Assembly (NCBI RefSeq): GCF_000018285.1
Contig: NC_009901.1
Location: 4,401,001-4,465,000, forward strand
Source of the DNA: Shewanella pealeana ATCC 700345
GTDB taxonomy: Bacteria > Pseudomonadota > Gammaproteobacteria > Enterobacterales > Shewanellaceae
Direction: 5' to 3'
Length of the DNA: 64,000 nt
A program made the position numbers and the translations under genes. Position 1 is the first letter of the stretch. Each line of letters opens with the position of its first letter. The notes under the pieces are model-generated. The model had not been told where the DNA came from. It was given only the letters and a program-made list of their open reading frames with translations, and searched no databases. Shown here in pieces: positions 1 through 9,798 of this stretch.

Positions 1-598
1 TATCTTCTCGCCACTCAACAGATGCCTGAAGTATTGACCAGAAGCTACCGCTATCAATGCCTTTCCACTCGACACCAACAAGGTGACCACCGTAGATCCC
101 GACTGCGGTAAACATCAGCGCCAGCAGTGGCAAACTGATAACACCAGCCCAAAAGCGTGGCGCAATAATCTGCCTCAATGGGTCAATAGCCATCATCTCT
201 AGACTAGATAACTGCTCGGTACTCTTCATTAGGCCGAGCTCAGCCGTTAACGCAGAACCTGCGCGGCCGGCGAATAGCAGTGCGGTGACCACAGGGCCTA
301 ACTCTCGCAATAAGCTCAGGGCAACCATGGGGCCCAGGCTCTCCTCAGTGCCAAAGCCTACTAAGATATTATAGCCTTGTAGCGCCAGCACCATGCCGAT
401 AAACAGCCCAGAGACTATGATGATCACCATAGACTGTACTCCAATAACATACAGCTGCTTTAGCAGTAACGGCGTACCTTTACGAAATCTTGGGCGATGC
501 ACAATGGCGCCCCACAGCATTAGACCGGCTTGTCCTAGCCCAATAACTAACTCAATTGCAGCCCGACCTAGTCGAGCAATATGATCAATCAAGCTCAC
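1..598 (-). CDS. mlaE: MlaE, phospholipid ABC transporter permease (partial, 3' end outside window)
   Basis: Inner-membrane permease of the Mla system, which moves phospholipids between the inner and outer membranes through MlaFEDB. The minus strand reads open from a GTG at 598 ([10 protein letters not shown]) to the window edge, giving about 199 of the roughly 260 residues usual for the family; the C-terminus lies beyond base 1. Hydrophobic segments and the motif [18 protein letters not shown], typical of the MlaE family, are visible. The GTG start lies inside the end of mlaF and overlaps it by 14 bp, which points to translational coupling. A TTG at 592 is an alternative start. Identification is by family motif and operon position. 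Confidence 0.93.
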   Translation of the reverse strand, partial: MSLIDHIARLGRAAIELVIGLGQAGLMLWGAIVHRPRFRKGTPLLLKQLYVIGVQSMVIIIVSGLFIGMVLALQGYNILVGFGTEESLGPMVALSLLRELGPVVTALLFAGRAGSALTAELGLMKSTEQLSSLEMMAIDPLRQIIAPRFWAGVISLPLLALMFTAVGIYGGHLVGVEWKGIDSGSFWSILQASVEWRED

Positions 599-1397
599 CG
601 ATAAGTTCCTTCTTGTAATCTTGTGCAGGATAATGAAACGGTACTGGACCGTCAGGCTCACCACCAATAAATTGCTTTAATTGCGGATTATCTGATAAAC
701 GCAACTCCTCTGGCGTGCCTTGAGCAATAATACGTTTGTCAGCTAATACATAAACATAATCCGCAATGCCGAGCACTTCCGCCACATCGTGAGAAACCAC
801 AACCGATGTTAGGTTAAGCGCATCGGAAAGCTCACGAATAAGCTTAACCAGCACGCCCATGGAAATAGGGTCTTGACCGGCAAAAGGCTCATCGTAGAGC
901 ACCATTTCAGGCTCTAATGCGATTGCTCTCGCCAAGGCTGCGCGGCGCTGCATTCCGCCCGACAGCTCTGTCGGCATCAATTGTGCCGCCCCTCTAAGCC
1001 CCACAGCTTCGAGTTTCATCAATACGATGCGGCGAATAATCGCTTCCGGTAAGCCTGAATGTTCTCTAAGGGCGAAGGCGACATTATCGAATACATTCAT
1101 GTCGGTAAACAAAGCACCGCTTTGAAATAACATGCTCATACGCTTACGCAGGACAAAAAGTTCGCTACGACTGCATTTATGGACATCGACGCCATCGAAT
1201 AGTACCGAGCCACTGTCCGGAGTTAGCTGCCCACCAATAAGCTTAAGCAGCGTGGTTTTTCCTATACCACTAGGCCCCATAATCGCGGTGACTTTCCCCT
1301 GAGGAATAGACAAGGTCACATCTTCAAAAATGACATGGTTACCGCGGCTAAACGCCATATTTTGGGTTTTAACCAATGTTTTCGGGGGTTGAGTCAT
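585..1397 (-). CDS. mlaF: MlaF, phospholipid ABC transporter ATP-binding protein
   Basis: Cytoplasmic ATPase that powers the Mla lipid transporter. The 270 residues match the family length. Walker [10 protein letters not shown] is at about residues 41-49, the ABC signature LSGGMQRR at about 145-152, and Walker B MVLYDEP at about 165-171, with the GQDP D-loop after it. The gene begins the visible part of the mla operon and overlaps mlaE. It is divergent from yrbG, with 175 bp between them that must hold both promoters. In E. coli the same genes are neighbours (yrbG-mlaFEDCB on one side, kdsD-kdsC-lpt on the other), but there mla is read in the same direction as yrbG. Confidence 0.97.
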   Translation of the reverse strand: MTQPPKTLVKTQNMAFSRGNHVIFEDVTLSIPQGKVTAIMGPSGIGKTTLLKLIGGQLTPDSGSVLFDGVDVHKCSRSELFVLRKRMSMLFQSGALFTDMNVFDNVAFALREHSGLPEAIIRRIVLMKLEAVGLRGAAQLMPTELSGGMQRRAALARAIALEPEMVLYDEPFAGQDPISMGVLVKLIRELSDALNLTSVVVSHDVAEVLGIADYVYVLADKRIIAQGTPEELRLSDNPQLKQFIGGEPDGPVPFHYPAQDYKKELIGELD

Positions 1398-1572
1398 ACA
1401 CGCACCCTGCAGCTAAATTATAGAAACTTCCATTTTCCGTACCGGAAAGGGAGAAATTGTACGTAATTGGCCACAGGGGCACAACCAAATCGATACTATC
1501 TCGCCTCAATACTTTCATTTTTCTTCAATTACAGCGAAAATAGCCCGCTATACCCAAAAATACTAAGAATCG

Positions 1573-2532
1573 ATGTTATTTAATATTTTTATGTTAGTGG
1601 CAGGCTTAGGGGCTCTCGTTTGGAGCGCTGATAAGTTTGTTTACGGTGCAGCCGCTTTTGCTCGTAACCTTGGCTTACCACCCATGTTAATCGGTTTAAC
1701 GATTGTCGCCATGGGTAGCTCTGCTCCCGAGATGTTTGTTGCGGCCACAGCATCCCTCGAAGGCATGACCGATACCGCAATCGGCAATGTGCTGGGCTCT
1801 AACATAGCAAACATCACATTAATCTTAGGTATTACAGCCTTACTCGGAGCGATTTCTGTCAGTTCACAGACGCTGAAACGTGAAATTCCAATGATGCTGG
1901 TAGCCACCGTAATTGTGGGTTACTTCCTACATGATGGTTTCTTAACGCGTATCGAAGGTGTCAGCTTATTAGTGATGTTCATTGGCTTAATGGGCTATCT
2001 GATTTGGCACGGACTTCATAGTAAAAACCGTGACGCTTTAGCCGTAGATGCCGAAAATGAGATCCCTGCCGATGTGCCTACAGCTAAAGCGGTTTTATGG
2101 CTTGTAGTCGGCATGGTATTGTTACCATTATCGGCAGATTGGATGGTCCAAGGCGCAGTAGGGATAGCAAAGGCGTATCACCTATCGGATCTAGTGATCG
2201 GCCTAACTATTATTGCCGTGGGTACCAGCTTACCAGAGCTTGCCGCTTGTGTTGCCGGAGTCTTAAAAAAAGAAGACGACCTTGCGATTGGTAACATAGT
2301 TGGTTCAAACTTATTCAATATTTTAGCGGTACTTGCGATACCTGGCATCATAGCGCCAGGCGCTGTCGATGCGGCGGCGAGTACTCGAGACTTTTATATG
2401 GTGCTTGCCACGAGCAGTGCACTGGCAATACTTATCTTATTATCAGGCCGTGCTAGACAGTTAAAACCCTGGCATGGCGTAGTATTACTTATTACATTTA
2501 TCGCATACCAAGCACTACTTTTCCTATCTTAG
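1573..2532 (+). CDS. yrbG: YrbG-like calcium/sodium antiporter
   Basis: Inner-membrane cation antiporter of the CaCA superfamily, 319 residues with about ten hydrophobic segments. Both family alpha-repeats are visible: GSSAPEMFVA with GNVLGSNIANI in the first half, and GTSLPELAA with GNIVGSNLFNI in the second. These carry the acidic and asparagine residues that bind the ions. It is first in a same-strand series with kdsD, kdsC, lptC, lptA and lptB, the order known from E. coli. Ion specificity is not proven by sequence; Ca2+/Na+ exchange is the family annotation. Confidence 0.93.
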   Translation: MLFNIFMLVAGLGALVWSADKFVYGAAAFARNLGLPPMLIGLTIVAMGSSAPEMFVAATASLEGMTDTAIGNVLGSNIANITLILGITALLGAISVSSQTLKREIPMMLVATVIVGYFLHDGFLTRIEGVSLLVMFIGLMGYLIWHGLHSKNRDALAVDAENEIPADVPTAKAVLWLVVGMVLLPLSADWMVQGAVGIAKAYHLSDLVIGLTIIAVGTSLPELAACVAGVLKKEDDLAIGNIVGSNLFNILAVLAIPGIIAPGAVDAAASTRDFYMVLATSSALAILILLSGRARQLKPWHGVVLLITFIAYQALLFLS

Positions 2533-2578
2533 CTGTGGGTGCGGTACGTTAAGCAGAAATTTAAAGAGAGACCAAGAA

Positions 2579-3556
2579 ATGGTAGATGAGAATCAACTAC
2601 GCCAATGGGGTACAAAAGTTATCGATATCGAGAAACAAGCACTCGATAATCTATACCAGTACATCGACTCTTCAGAATTTGCCCAGGCTTGCCAATTAAT
2701 TTTGCAATGCACAGGTAAAGTTATCGTGATGGGCATGGGCAAATCAGGCCATATCGGCAACAAGATCTCAGCCACATTAGCCAGCACAGGTACACCAGCA
2801 TTTTTCGTTCACCCAGGTGAAGCTAGCCATGGCGACCTTGGCGTTTTGAGCGAAAACGATATCGTACTTGCGATTTCAAACTCTGGCGAATCGAGCGAAA
2901 TCTTAACCCTAATGCCTGTGATTAAGCGCATGGGGTTACCTATGATCTCGGTAACCGGTAAGCCTGACTCTAATATGGCCAAGCTTGCACAGCTGCACCT
3001 TTGCATTGAAGTGCCAGAGGAAGCCTGCCCATTAGGGCTAGCACCAACATCTAGCACTACGGCAACCTTAGTAATGGGGGATGCCCTAGCGGTGGCACTG
3101 CTGCAAGCACGTGGCTTTACTCAAGACGACTTCGCACTGTCACACCCTGGCGGTAGCCTAGGTCGCAAGTTACTGCTAAAAGTTAGTGATGTAATGCATA
3201 AAGGTGATGAGTTACCTCGTGTGCAAGATAATATCTGCATCACAGATGCCTTATACGAGATATCGAAGAAAGGCTTAGGCATGACAGCCGTTGTGGACAG
3301 TAACAATACCTTAGTCGGCATCTTCACCGATGGCGATCTACGTCGAGTTATCGATGCTGACGTTAACTTAAGAACCACACCGATTGCCGATGTGATGACC
3401 AAAGGCTGCGTCACCATTACCGAAAATGTACTTGCAGCTGAAGCGTTAAAAGTCATGGATACTAAGAGCATTAACGGCCTAGTGGTGATTAATGACAAGC
3501 AGCAACCTGTCGGCGCATTAAACATGCTCGATATGGTCAAAGCAGGAGTAATTTAA
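2579..3556 (+). CDS. kdsD: Arabinose-5-phosphate isomerase KdsD
   Basis: Interconverts ribulose-5-phosphate and arabinose-5-phosphate, the first committed step toward KDO for lipopolysaccharide. The 325 residues hold an N-terminal SIS sugar-phosphate isomerase domain (about 40-180, with GMGKSGHIGNKI and SNSGES) and two C-terminal CBS domains (about 205-325, with HKGDELP and GIFTDGDLRR). Length fits the E. coli enzyme. An AGAGA-type ribosome site (AAAGAGAGACC) precedes the ATG. It lies one base before kdsC, so the two KDO enzymes are almost certainly co-transcribed. Confidence 0.97.
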   Translation: MVDENQLRQWGTKVIDIEKQALDNLYQYIDSSEFAQACQLILQCTGKVIVMGMGKSGHIGNKISATLASTGTPAFFVHPGEASHGDLGVLSENDIVLAISNSGESSEILTLMPVIKRMGLPMISVTGKPDSNMAKLAQLHLCIEVPEEACPLGLAPTSSTTATLVMGDALAVALLQARGFTQDDFALSHPGGSLGRKLLLKVSDVMHKGDELPRVQDNICITDALYEISKKGLGMTAVVDSNNTLVGIFTDGDLRRVIDADVNLRTTPIADVMTKGCVTITENVLAAEALKVMDTKSINGLVVINDKQQPVGALNMLDMVKAGVI

Positions 3557-3557
3557 T

Positions 3558-4109
3558 ATGTCTCACCAAGGCTTCTACGGCCCGATTAGCGATGATGTTT
3601 GGCAAGCGGCAAGCAAGATCAAACTACTGATTTGCGATGTTGACGGCGTGTTTTCAGACGGCTTAGTTTATATGAGCAACAGCGGTGAAGAGCTTAAGAC
3701 CTTCCATACTCGTGACGGTTATGGTGTACGTTCAGTACTCACTAGCGGCATACAGGTAGCCATTATTACCGGCCGTAAGTCGCAGATCGTCGAAGACAGA
3801 TTTACCGCCCTAGGCGTGACGCATATCTATCAAGGAGTCGATAATAAACTGGCTCCCTATAACGAGTTACTTACACTTTATAATGTAAGCCCTGAAGAAG
3901 TCGCCTATATTGGTGATGATATGGTGGACTTACCGGTTATGCTGAAAGTGGGTCTATCAGTATGCGTTGCAGATGGTCACCCTTATGTGAAACAACACGC
4001 TAAAATGACCACCCATATTAAAGGCGGTCATGGTGCCCTTAGAGAGCTAACCGACTTACTACTGTTAAGCCAAGACAAGTTTGACTCGGCCCATGGGATG
4101 AGTATATGA
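3558..4109 (+). CDS. kdsC: KDO-8-phosphate phosphatase KdsC
   Basis: Removes phosphate from KDO-8-phosphate in the cytoplasm, giving free KDO for the LPS inner core. It is a HAD-superfamily enzyme of 183 residues, the usual length. The nucleophile motif DVDGVFSDG is at about 27-35, followed by the TGRKS segment and the GDDMVDLPV metal-binding motif. The ATG comes one base after the kdsD stop, and the gene overlaps lptC by 4 bp (ATGA type), which implies coupled translation of KDO synthesis and LPS export genes. Confidence 0.97.
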   Translation: MSHQGFYGPISDDVWQAASKIKLLICDVDGVFSDGLVYMSNSGEELKTFHTRDGYGVRSVLTSGIQVAIITGRKSQIVEDRFTALGVTHIYQGVDNKLAPYNELLTLYNVSPEEVAYIGDDMVDLPVMLKVGLSVCVADGHPYVKQHAKMTTHIKGGHGALRELTDLLLLSQDKFDSAHGMSI

Positions 4110-4663
4110 ACCGCGTTACCCTAGCGATTATCGCTTTTTTTGGCACTGCACTTCTGCTCTATTGGCAGGTACAGTCTAAGAAAAGCGAACAAGAGCTGGA
4201 TATCGATATGAGCCAGCGACCCGACTATATCATCGACGACCTACGCAGTATCGAATATAACGAATTAGGCTTAGTCAACAGCAAGGTCTCGGCTAAACAC
4301 ATGGAGCATTTTGATAGCGCCAACATGACCTATTTTACTGAGCCTGTTTACCTCATCTATCCTGATGATGGTCAAGCCCAATGGCGTCTGCAAAGCGCTA
4401 AAGGTAGCCATAATAAGCTCACAGGCAAGGTAAGTTTAGAAAACAATGTTATTATCGACTCAATAAGCCCAGAAGAGCCGATCCAGACGTTAAGTACCAG
4501 CTACTTAGAGCTTGATTTGAATACCATGATCATGACCTCAGATGAAATGATCCACGTCACTGGCAACGAATTCGTCATTCAAGGTTTAGGCTTGTACGCC
4601 GATCTGAATGCCCAGAGTGTCAAGCTGGTAAGCCAAGTCGAAGGCATCTACGAAGCTAAGTAA
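4106..4663 (+). CDS. lptC: LptC, LPS export bitopic protein
   Basis: Inner-membrane-anchored component of the Lpt bridge; it receives LPS from LptBFG and hands it to LptA. The 185 residues start with one membrane segment (about 5-21) and continue into a periplasmic beta-jellyroll domain, the family's layout. The start overlaps the kdsC stop by 4 bp. It is followed by a 70-bp gap before lptA, so lptA may also have its own promoter there, though I could not define one convincingly. Confidence 0.94.
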   Translation: MNRVTLAIIAFFGTALLLYWQVQSKKSEQELDIDMSQRPDYIIDDLRSIEYNELGLVNSKVSAKHMEHFDSANMTYFTEPVYLIYPDDGQAQWRLQSAKGSHNKLTGKVSLENNVIIDSISPEEPIQTLSTSYLELDLNTMIMTSDEMIHVTGNEFVIQGLGLYADLNAQSVKLVSQVEGIYEAK

Positions 4664-4733
4664 CACTCATAAATTGAACACTTTTGCACTCATGCTAACT
4701 AAGCGAATCGCTTTAGCTGAGTAGAAGGACGCT

Positions 4734-5273
4734 ATGAAATACAATAAATCTATCCTTGCTGGCCTTTTTTGCCTGCTAAGTTTCAGCTCTACAGCTAAAG
4801 TCGATGATCTACTGCAAGAAGTGAAAATTGCAGCGGCAAGCCAAGAAGCCGACATTAAGAATAATCAGGTTATCTTTTTTGGGCCTGTTGAAGTGACTCA
4901 GGGCTCTATTAAGATGAATGCCGATGAGCTACGTGTATTTTCAAAAGAAGATAAGAGCGGTAAAACGCTAGTGGCTACAGGTAATCCAGCCACCTACACC
5001 CAAATGATGGAAGATGGTCGCCCAGCGACCGCTAGCGCGAAAGAGATCCGCTACGAACTTGCGACTCGCACATTGACCTTAGTCGGTGAAGCGACCCTAG
5101 CGCAAGACGGCAGCCAAGTCACTGGTAACCGCATTAAGTACAACATTAGTCTACAACAGCTTATTGCTGAAAGTACTGGCAAGGGCGATGACAGAGTCAT
5201 CACCATTATTCAGCCTGAAACCTACCAGGAAGAGAAGCCTGACACGCCAGTGAACAAGCAGGAACAGCAATGA
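4734..5273 (+). CDS. lptA: LptA, periplasmic LPS transport protein
   Basis: Periplasmic jellyroll protein that carries LPS along the LptC-LptA-LptD bridge to the outer membrane. The 179 residues begin with a signal peptide ([18 protein letters not shown], cleavage probably near residue 21). The remaining sequence has the repeating beta-strand pattern of the OstA domain, for example [21 protein letters not shown]. An AGAAGGA ribosome site lies before the ATG. It overlaps lptB by 4 bp. The charged tail ([14 protein letters not shown]) is typical of the poorly conserved C-terminus. Confidence 0.96.
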   Translation: MKYNKSILAGLFCLLSFSSTAKVDDLLQEVKIAAASQEADIKNNQVIFFGPVEVTQGSIKMNADELRVFSKEDKSGKTLVATGNPATYTQMMEDGRPATASAKEIRYELATRTLTLVGEATLAQDGSQVTGNRIKYNISLQQLIAESTGKGDDRVITIIQPETYQEEKPDTPVNKQEQQ

Positions 5274-6001
5274 CCCAAATTACCTTAAAAGCGGCTAATC
5301 TTGCTAAAAGCTATAAAAACCGTGCCGTCGTACAAGATGTCAGTCTCACCGTAAAAACGGGGCAAATTGTGGGCCTACTCGGCCCTAACGGGGCCGGCAA
5401 AACAACAACCTTCTACATGGTGGTCGGCCTAGTACAGAGCGATAAAGGCAAGATCTTTATCGATGACGATGATCTCACCCTAGATCCTATGCACCTGCGT
5501 GCTCGTAAAGGGATTGGCTATCTGCCCCAAGAAGCCAGCATTTTTAGAAAGCTTTCGGTGCGTGACAATATCATGGCAGTGTTACAGACCCGCCATGATA
5601 TCAATAACGAGCAACGTGAAGAGCAGCTCGAACATTTACTCGAAGAGTTCCACATCACTCACATTCGCGATAGCCAAGGCATGGCATTATCGGGCGGTGA
5701 ACGACGTCGAGTAGAAATTGCCCGAGCATTGGCCGCTAATCCAAAGTTTATTTTATTGGATGAGCCATTTGCCGGTGTCGACCCAATTTCAGTTATCGAT
5801 ATCAAAAAGATTATTGAGCAACTCAAAAGCCGCGGCCTAGGTGTACTGATCACTGACCACAATGTTCGAGAAACCTTGGACGTTTGTGAACACGCTTACA
5901 TCGTGAGTCACGGAAACCTCATTGCCGAAGGCACACCTGCCGAAATCTTGGACAACCAACAGGTTCGAGCAGTGTACTTAGGTGAGCAATTCAGGCTATA
6001 G
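5270..6001 (+). CDS. lptB: LptB, LPS export ABC ATPase
   Basis: Cytoplasmic ATPase of the LptB2FG extractor that pulls LPS out of the inner membrane. 243 residues, as in E. coli. Walker [10 protein letters not shown] is at about 38-46, the signature is [16 protein letters not shown], Walker B is [13 protein letters not shown], and the switch histidine is in [10 protein letters not shown]. The start codon overlaps the lptA stop (ATGA). It is followed by a 136-bp gap and rpoN in the same direction, the conserved gammaproteobacterial order. Confidence 0.98.
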   Translation: MTQITLKAANLAKSYKNRAVVQDVSLTVKTGQIVGLLGPNGAGKTTTFYMVVGLVQSDKGKIFIDDDDLTLDPMHLRARKGIGYLPQEASIFRKLSVRDNIMAVLQTRHDINNEQREEQLEHLLEEFHITHIRDSQGMALSGGERRRVEIARALAANPKFILLDEPFAGVDPISVIDIKKIIEQLKSRGLGVLITDHNVRETLDVCEHAYIVSHGNLIAEGTPAEILDNQQVRAVYLGEQFRL

Positions 6002-6137
6002 TTAATTCATAGTATGGAAGCTGAAAAACTCAATATGGATTTACTTCCAAATAAAATCAAAGTGTTGAGTTTTCAAGCTACCTTCGCCAGTTCAGCGAGC
6101 TTTAACGTTTAACTACAGTGTAGGGAATAGCGGTAAA

Positions 6138-7601
6138 ATGAAAGCGTCACTCCAGCTCAAAATGGGTCAGCAGCTCACCATGACTCCCCAGTTACAACAG
6201 GCCATTCGCCTGTTACAACTGTCTTCTTTAGAGCTGCAACAAGAGATCCAACAAGCATTAGACTCTAATCCGCTATTGGAATTAGATGAAGAGCAGTCAG
6301 ACGGTGATTTAGGCGACAATGAAGACCAATCATCAAACGATGCCAATAGTGACCTCATCCAAGATAGCGCTAGCGTTGAAACCTCCGATGCCCTAACCCA
6401 AGACTCTATGCCAGATGATCTGCCAATGGACACCACTTGGGATGAAGTTTATACCGTCTCGTCAAACTCCAGCTCTGGAGTTAGCCGTGAAGACGATATG
6501 CCATTCCAAGGTGAAACCAGCGAAGGCTTATATGAACATTTAGAGTGGCAGAAAAACCTCACACCGTTTTCAGATAACGATCTTGCAATCGCCACCGCGA
6601 TTATCGACGCCATTGACGAACGTGGCTACCTTACCCAAAGCTGCGACGATATTTTAGAAGCTATGGGCGATCCTGAAACCGAGCTTGATGAAGTCGAAGC
6701 GGTATTAAAGCGCATCCAGCATTTTGACCCTATTGGTGTCGCCGCGCGTAATTTGAGTGAATGCTTGCTTATCCAGCTGGCACAATATGCTGCAGAAACC
6801 CCGCATATCGACAATGCCAGATTACTGATAAAAGATTATTTAGACTTAATTGCAGGCCGCGATTTTAGGCAGTTAATGCGTAAAACCAAGCTTAAAGAAG
6901 ATGAACTACGTGATGCGATAACACTTATTCAGACCCTTAATCCAAGACCAGGGCTGGCGATTGCTCGCAGCAAAGACGAGTATGTTATCCCTGACGTTTC
7001 CGTGTGCAAGAAAAAAGGTCGCTGGGTGGTTGAGCTTAATCCTGACTATATGCCTAAGATTAATGTTAACCAACATTATGCCTCTATGGCGCGTAGCACC
7101 ACTAATCAGGCCGATGGTCAATTTATTCGTGGTCATCTGCAGGAAGCTAAGTGGTTTATTAAGAGTCTCGAGAGTCGTAATGACACCTTATTGAAAGTAA
7201 CCAACTGTATCGTTAAATTCCAGCAAGGCTTCTTTGAGTATGGCGAAGAAGCCATGAAGCCTATGGTACTCAATGATATTGCCGAAGCAGTTGAGATGCA
7301 CGAGTCGACCATTTCACGGGTGACTACCCAAAAATATATGCACACTCCAAGAGGTATTTTTGAACTAAAGTACTTCTTCTCAAGCCATGTCGGTACCGAC
7401 GATGGTGGGGAGTGTTCATCGACCGCAATCAGAGCGTTTATTAAGAAGTTAGTCGCCGCAGAAAACCAGAAGAAGCCATTAAGCGATAGCAAGATGGCAC
7501 AACTTTTGGCAGAACAAGGGATTAAAGTTGCTAGACGTACGATAGCAAAATATCGAGAAGCGATGCTGATCCCCCCCTCAAACCAACGTAAGAGTTTATA
7601 A
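6138..7601 (+). CDS. rpoN: RNA polymerase sigma-54 factor
   Basis: Alternative sigma factor that recognises GG(-24)/GC(-12) promoters and needs an AAA+ activator. 487 residues. The N-terminal glutamine- and leucine-rich activator-interaction region ([20 protein letters not shown]) starts the protein, an acidic stretch lies at about 55-110, the core-binding domain follows, and the RpoN box [10 protein letters not shown] lies at about 465-474 near the C-terminus. It heads the rpoN-hpf-ptsN-rapZ-npr cluster. At least one good sigma-54 promoter exists in this window (before norV), and a weaker candidate before the gene at 13420. Confidence 0.98.
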   Translation: MKASLQLKMGQQLTMTPQLQQAIRLLQLSSLELQQEIQQALDSNPLLELDEEQSDGDLGDNEDQSSNDANSDLIQDSASVETSDALTQDSMPDDLPMDTTWDEVYTVSSNSSSGVSREDDMPFQGETSEGLYEHLEWQKNLTPFSDNDLAIATAIIDAIDERGYLTQSCDDILEAMGDPETELDEVEAVLKRIQHFDPIGVAARNLSECLLIQLAQYAAETPHIDNARLLIKDYLDLIAGRDFRQLMRKTKLKEDELRDAITLIQTLNPRPGLAIARSKDEYVIPDVSVCKKKGRWVVELNPDYMPKINVNQHYASMARSTTNQADGQFIRGHLQEAKWFIKSLESRNDTLLKVTNCIVKFQQGFFEYGEEAMKPMVLNDIAEAVEMHESTISRVTTQKYMHTPRGIFELKYFFSSHVGTDDGGECSSTAIRAFIKKLVAAENQKKPLSDSKMAQLLAEQGIKVARRTIAKYREAMLIPPSNQRKSL

Positions 7602-7631
7602 CTCAAAATTAGGCACTTGGAGGATCGATAT

Positions 7632-7919
7632 ATGCAAATCAACCTGACTGGACACCACGTCGAAATCACCGATTCACTGCGCGGTTATGTAGAAGATAAA
7701 TTCACAAAGCTTGAACGACATTTCGATCAGATCAATAATGTGCACGTTATTTTGAATGTACAAAAGATGCAACAGATTGCCGAAGCCAAAATCCACCTTA
7801 AGAAAGGGGAAGTATTTGCCACTTCGGAACATGCGGATATGTATGCCGCAATTGACTCCCTGATCGATAAGCTCGACCGTCAGGTTATTAAACACAAAGA
7901 GAAACTAATTAAACACTAA
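7632..7919 (+). CDS. hpf: Ribosome hibernation promoting factor HPF (short form)
   Basis: Binds the 30S decoding region and promotes inactive 100S ribosome dimers in stationary phase. The start is set at ATG 7632 (M-Q-I-N-L-T-G) because a strong GGAGG ribosome site lies at 7618-7624 and the family begins there; an upstream in-frame start at 7617 would sit on top of that site. This gives 95 residues, matching short HPF, without the long C-terminal dimerisation domain. The basic patch KLERHFDQI and the C-terminal KHKEKLIKH fit ribosome binding. ptsN follows after 2 bp. Confidence 0.95.
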   Translation: MQINLTGHHVEITDSLRGYVEDKFTKLERHFDQINNVHVILNVQKMQQIAEAKIHLKKGEVFATSEHADMYAAIDSLIDKLDRQVIKHKEKLIKH

Positions 7920-7921
7920 CG

Positions 7922-8365
7922 ATGGAACTAAGTACCATCCTGCAGCCGGAATGCACTACCTGTGCCACTCCGGGCAGTAAGAAAAAGGTATTGGAGTTAA
8001 TCAGTGATATTGCCGCTGTCCAGTACCCTACCCTTTCTTCACAAGAAATTTTTGAAAGTCTCTTGGCGAGAGAAAAAATGGGTAGCACGGGTATAGGTAA
8101 CGGTATAGCGATTCCTCACGGAAGGCTGACAAATATAGAGCGCCCTGTTGCGGTTTTAGTTAAGTGTGAAGATCCAATCGCATTCGACGCTATCGATAAA
8201 CAACCTGTCGACATTCTATTTGCGCTATTGGTGCCTTCCGAGCAGTGTGAGCAGCATTTAGCAACACTGTCTCTAATGGCTGAAAAACTCAACGATAAGG
8301 CGGTAGTCAAACAGTTGAGAAAAACCAGTAATGAGTCAGAACTATACCAAGTCATTACCCAGTAA
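7922..8365 (+). CDS. ptsN: PTS nitrogen regulatory IIA protein (EIIA-Ntr)
   Basis: Receives phosphate from NPr in the nitrogen phosphotransferase chain and regulates potassium transport and other targets in E. coli and its relatives. 147 residues with the PTS EIIA type-2 fold. The phosphorylated histidine is His66 in GNGIAIPHGR. It sits between hpf and rapZ as in most gammaproteobacteria. The 207 bp that follow contain an imperfect hairpin (about 8391-8417) and AT-rich sequence, so rapZ-npr may have a separate promoter here, unlike a tight operon. Confidence 0.96.
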   Translation: MELSTILQPECTTCATPGSKKKVLELISDIAAVQYPTLSSQEIFESLLAREKMGSTGIGNGIAIPHGRLTNIERPVAVLVKCEDPIAFDAIDKQPVDILFALLVPSEQCEQHLATLSLMAEKLNDKAVVKQLRKTSNESELYQVITQ

Positions 8366-8572
8366 CCTCTTACTGAGGTCTTTAGATTCATCACCCACCT
8401 AAAAGTAGGTAGTGATAATTTAAAGGCCTAAGTAATTATTACAGCAATATTATTTCTTATAATCATCTGCTCAAATTCTTGCTTTCGGTTTTAAAAAAGT
8501 TAATCTATACACTTATACAAAATCGTCACAAACCACAAACATTTAGTTTAACCTCAATCAGGTAGTTATAAG

Positions 8573-9440
8573 ATGAAGCTTGTTTTAGTCTCTGGTCGCT
8601 CCGGCTCAGGCAAATCTGTTCTATTAAGAATGCTCGAAGATCTCGGCTACTATTGTGTCGACAACCTGCCTTTACCTATGATGGGTACTCTGCTAAAAGA
8701 GCTATCAGGCAACACTAAGCTGGTCGCCATTAGCGTTGATATTCGTAACCTTCCAGAGAAAGAGAGCGAGCTGACCAAGCACCTTACCTTCCTACCGGAT
8801 GGGGTCGAGCTATTAAGCTTCTTCCTCAACTCTACCGATGAAGTGCTGCTTAAACGCTATAACGAAACACGCCGCCTGCATCCTTTATCTCACGATAATG
8901 TATCGCTCAAAGAGGCGATTGAGCTAGAGGGCCGCTTGCTTGAACCGCTTGCTTGAACCGCTTGCCAATATTGTCGATCATTATATCGATACCTCAAGCT
9001 TAAACATCTACGATCTTAATGATCAGGTGCGTGAGATCTTACTTGGCAACCTTGATAAAGAACTGATGATCAATTTTGAGTCGTTTGGCTTTAAGCATGG
9101 TATGCCAACGGAAGCTGACTTTATGTTTGATGTGCGCTTTCTGCCAAATCCACACTGGGAACCTGAATTGCGGCCGATGACGGGTCTCGATAAACCTGTG
9201 CAAGACTTCTTAAATGAACGCCCCCGAGTCAATCAATTTATTCAGCAAATTGAAGGTCTGCTCGAAACTTGGCTGCCCGATCTAGAACGCAATAATCGCA
9301 GTTATCTCACCATCGCGATTGGCTGTACAGGTGGCCAACACCGCTCAGTTTATATCACCGAGCGCCTCGCGGCACATTTCAAAAAAGGCAAACATAAGGT
9401 CAACGCCCGCCACCGTGAGCTAAACAATGCCAACCATTAA
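8573..9440 (+). pseudogene. rapZ: RapZ (RNase adapter), reading frame split by a 13-bp tandem duplication
   Basis: RapZ senses glucosamine-6-phosphate and presents the sRNA GlmZ to RNase E. The N-terminal part runs 8573-8956 (127 residues, P-loop GRSGSGKS at about 8-15) and stops at TGA 8954-8956. The C-terminal part continues one frame over to 9440 and includes the conserved CTGGQHRS motif. The break lies in a direct duplication: 13 bp at 8932-8944 repeat at 8945-8957, followed by 7 bp of a third copy. Removing one unit restores one frame of 284 codons, the same length as E. coli RapZ. The C-terminal piece has a possible TTG start at 8940, so a separate RNA-binding domain could be made. It could be a true mutation, a reversible slippage allele or a sequencing/assembly error. 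Confidence 0.88.
8932..8964 (+). repeat. 13-bp tandem duplication inside rapZ
   Basis: Two exact 13-bp copies (unit CCGCTTGCTTGAA, 8932-8944 and 8945-8957) plus CCGCTTG at 8958-8964. Thirteen is not a multiple of three, so the extra copy shifts the frame and creates the TGA at 8954-8956. Confidence 0.97.
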
Positions 9441-9702
9441 GCGTGAAGTCACCATCTGTAACAAACTTGGTCTTCACGCTCGCGCAGCAACAAAACTGGT
9501 TGTTCTAGCCTCCGAATTTGACGCCGAAATCACCATCATTCAAGGTGAAAAACAAGCTTCAGCGACGAGTGTTCTAGGCTTATTAATGTTAGAAACTGGC
9601 ATGGGCAAGACCGTACAACTCATTGCAACGGGAAGCGATGCCCAAGGGGCGCTCGACGCAATTTGTCAGCTGATTAACGCTAAATTTGATGAAGATAATT
9701 AA
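9427..9702 (+). CDS. npr: Phosphocarrier protein NPr (nitrogen PTS HPr-like)
   Basis: Passes phosphate from EI-Ntr (PtsP) to PtsN. 91 residues with the HPr fold. The phosphorylated His17 is in [14 protein letters not shown], and the regulatory-serine region appears as [12 protein letters not shown]. The start overlaps the end of rapZ by 14 bp, so translation of npr was probably coupled to rapZ. Ribosomes that stop at the rapZ frameshift would terminate about 470 bp upstream, which may lower npr output. Confidence 0.95.
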   Translation: MPTIKREVTICNKLGLHARAATKLVVLASEFDAEITIIQGEKQASATSVLGLLMLETGMGKTVQLIATGSDAQGALDAICQLINAKFDEDN

Positions 9703-9798
9703 TTCGTAATTTCCTGTTTGATTTCCTGTGTTAGCGCAAACAAATATCCAGTACTTAAGTTATGATAAGCGCCTTTAAAACTACCCTGTGAGGGAGCC

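Noticed and set aside
4664..4733. Sigma-E promoter before lptA
   Set aside because: AAC and CTAA blocks are present but the spacing is too short for a sigma-E promoter.
6014..6112. Small reading frame of about 32 codons between lptB and rpoN
   Set aside because: No ribosome site, and no sign of conservation can be seen from one sequence.
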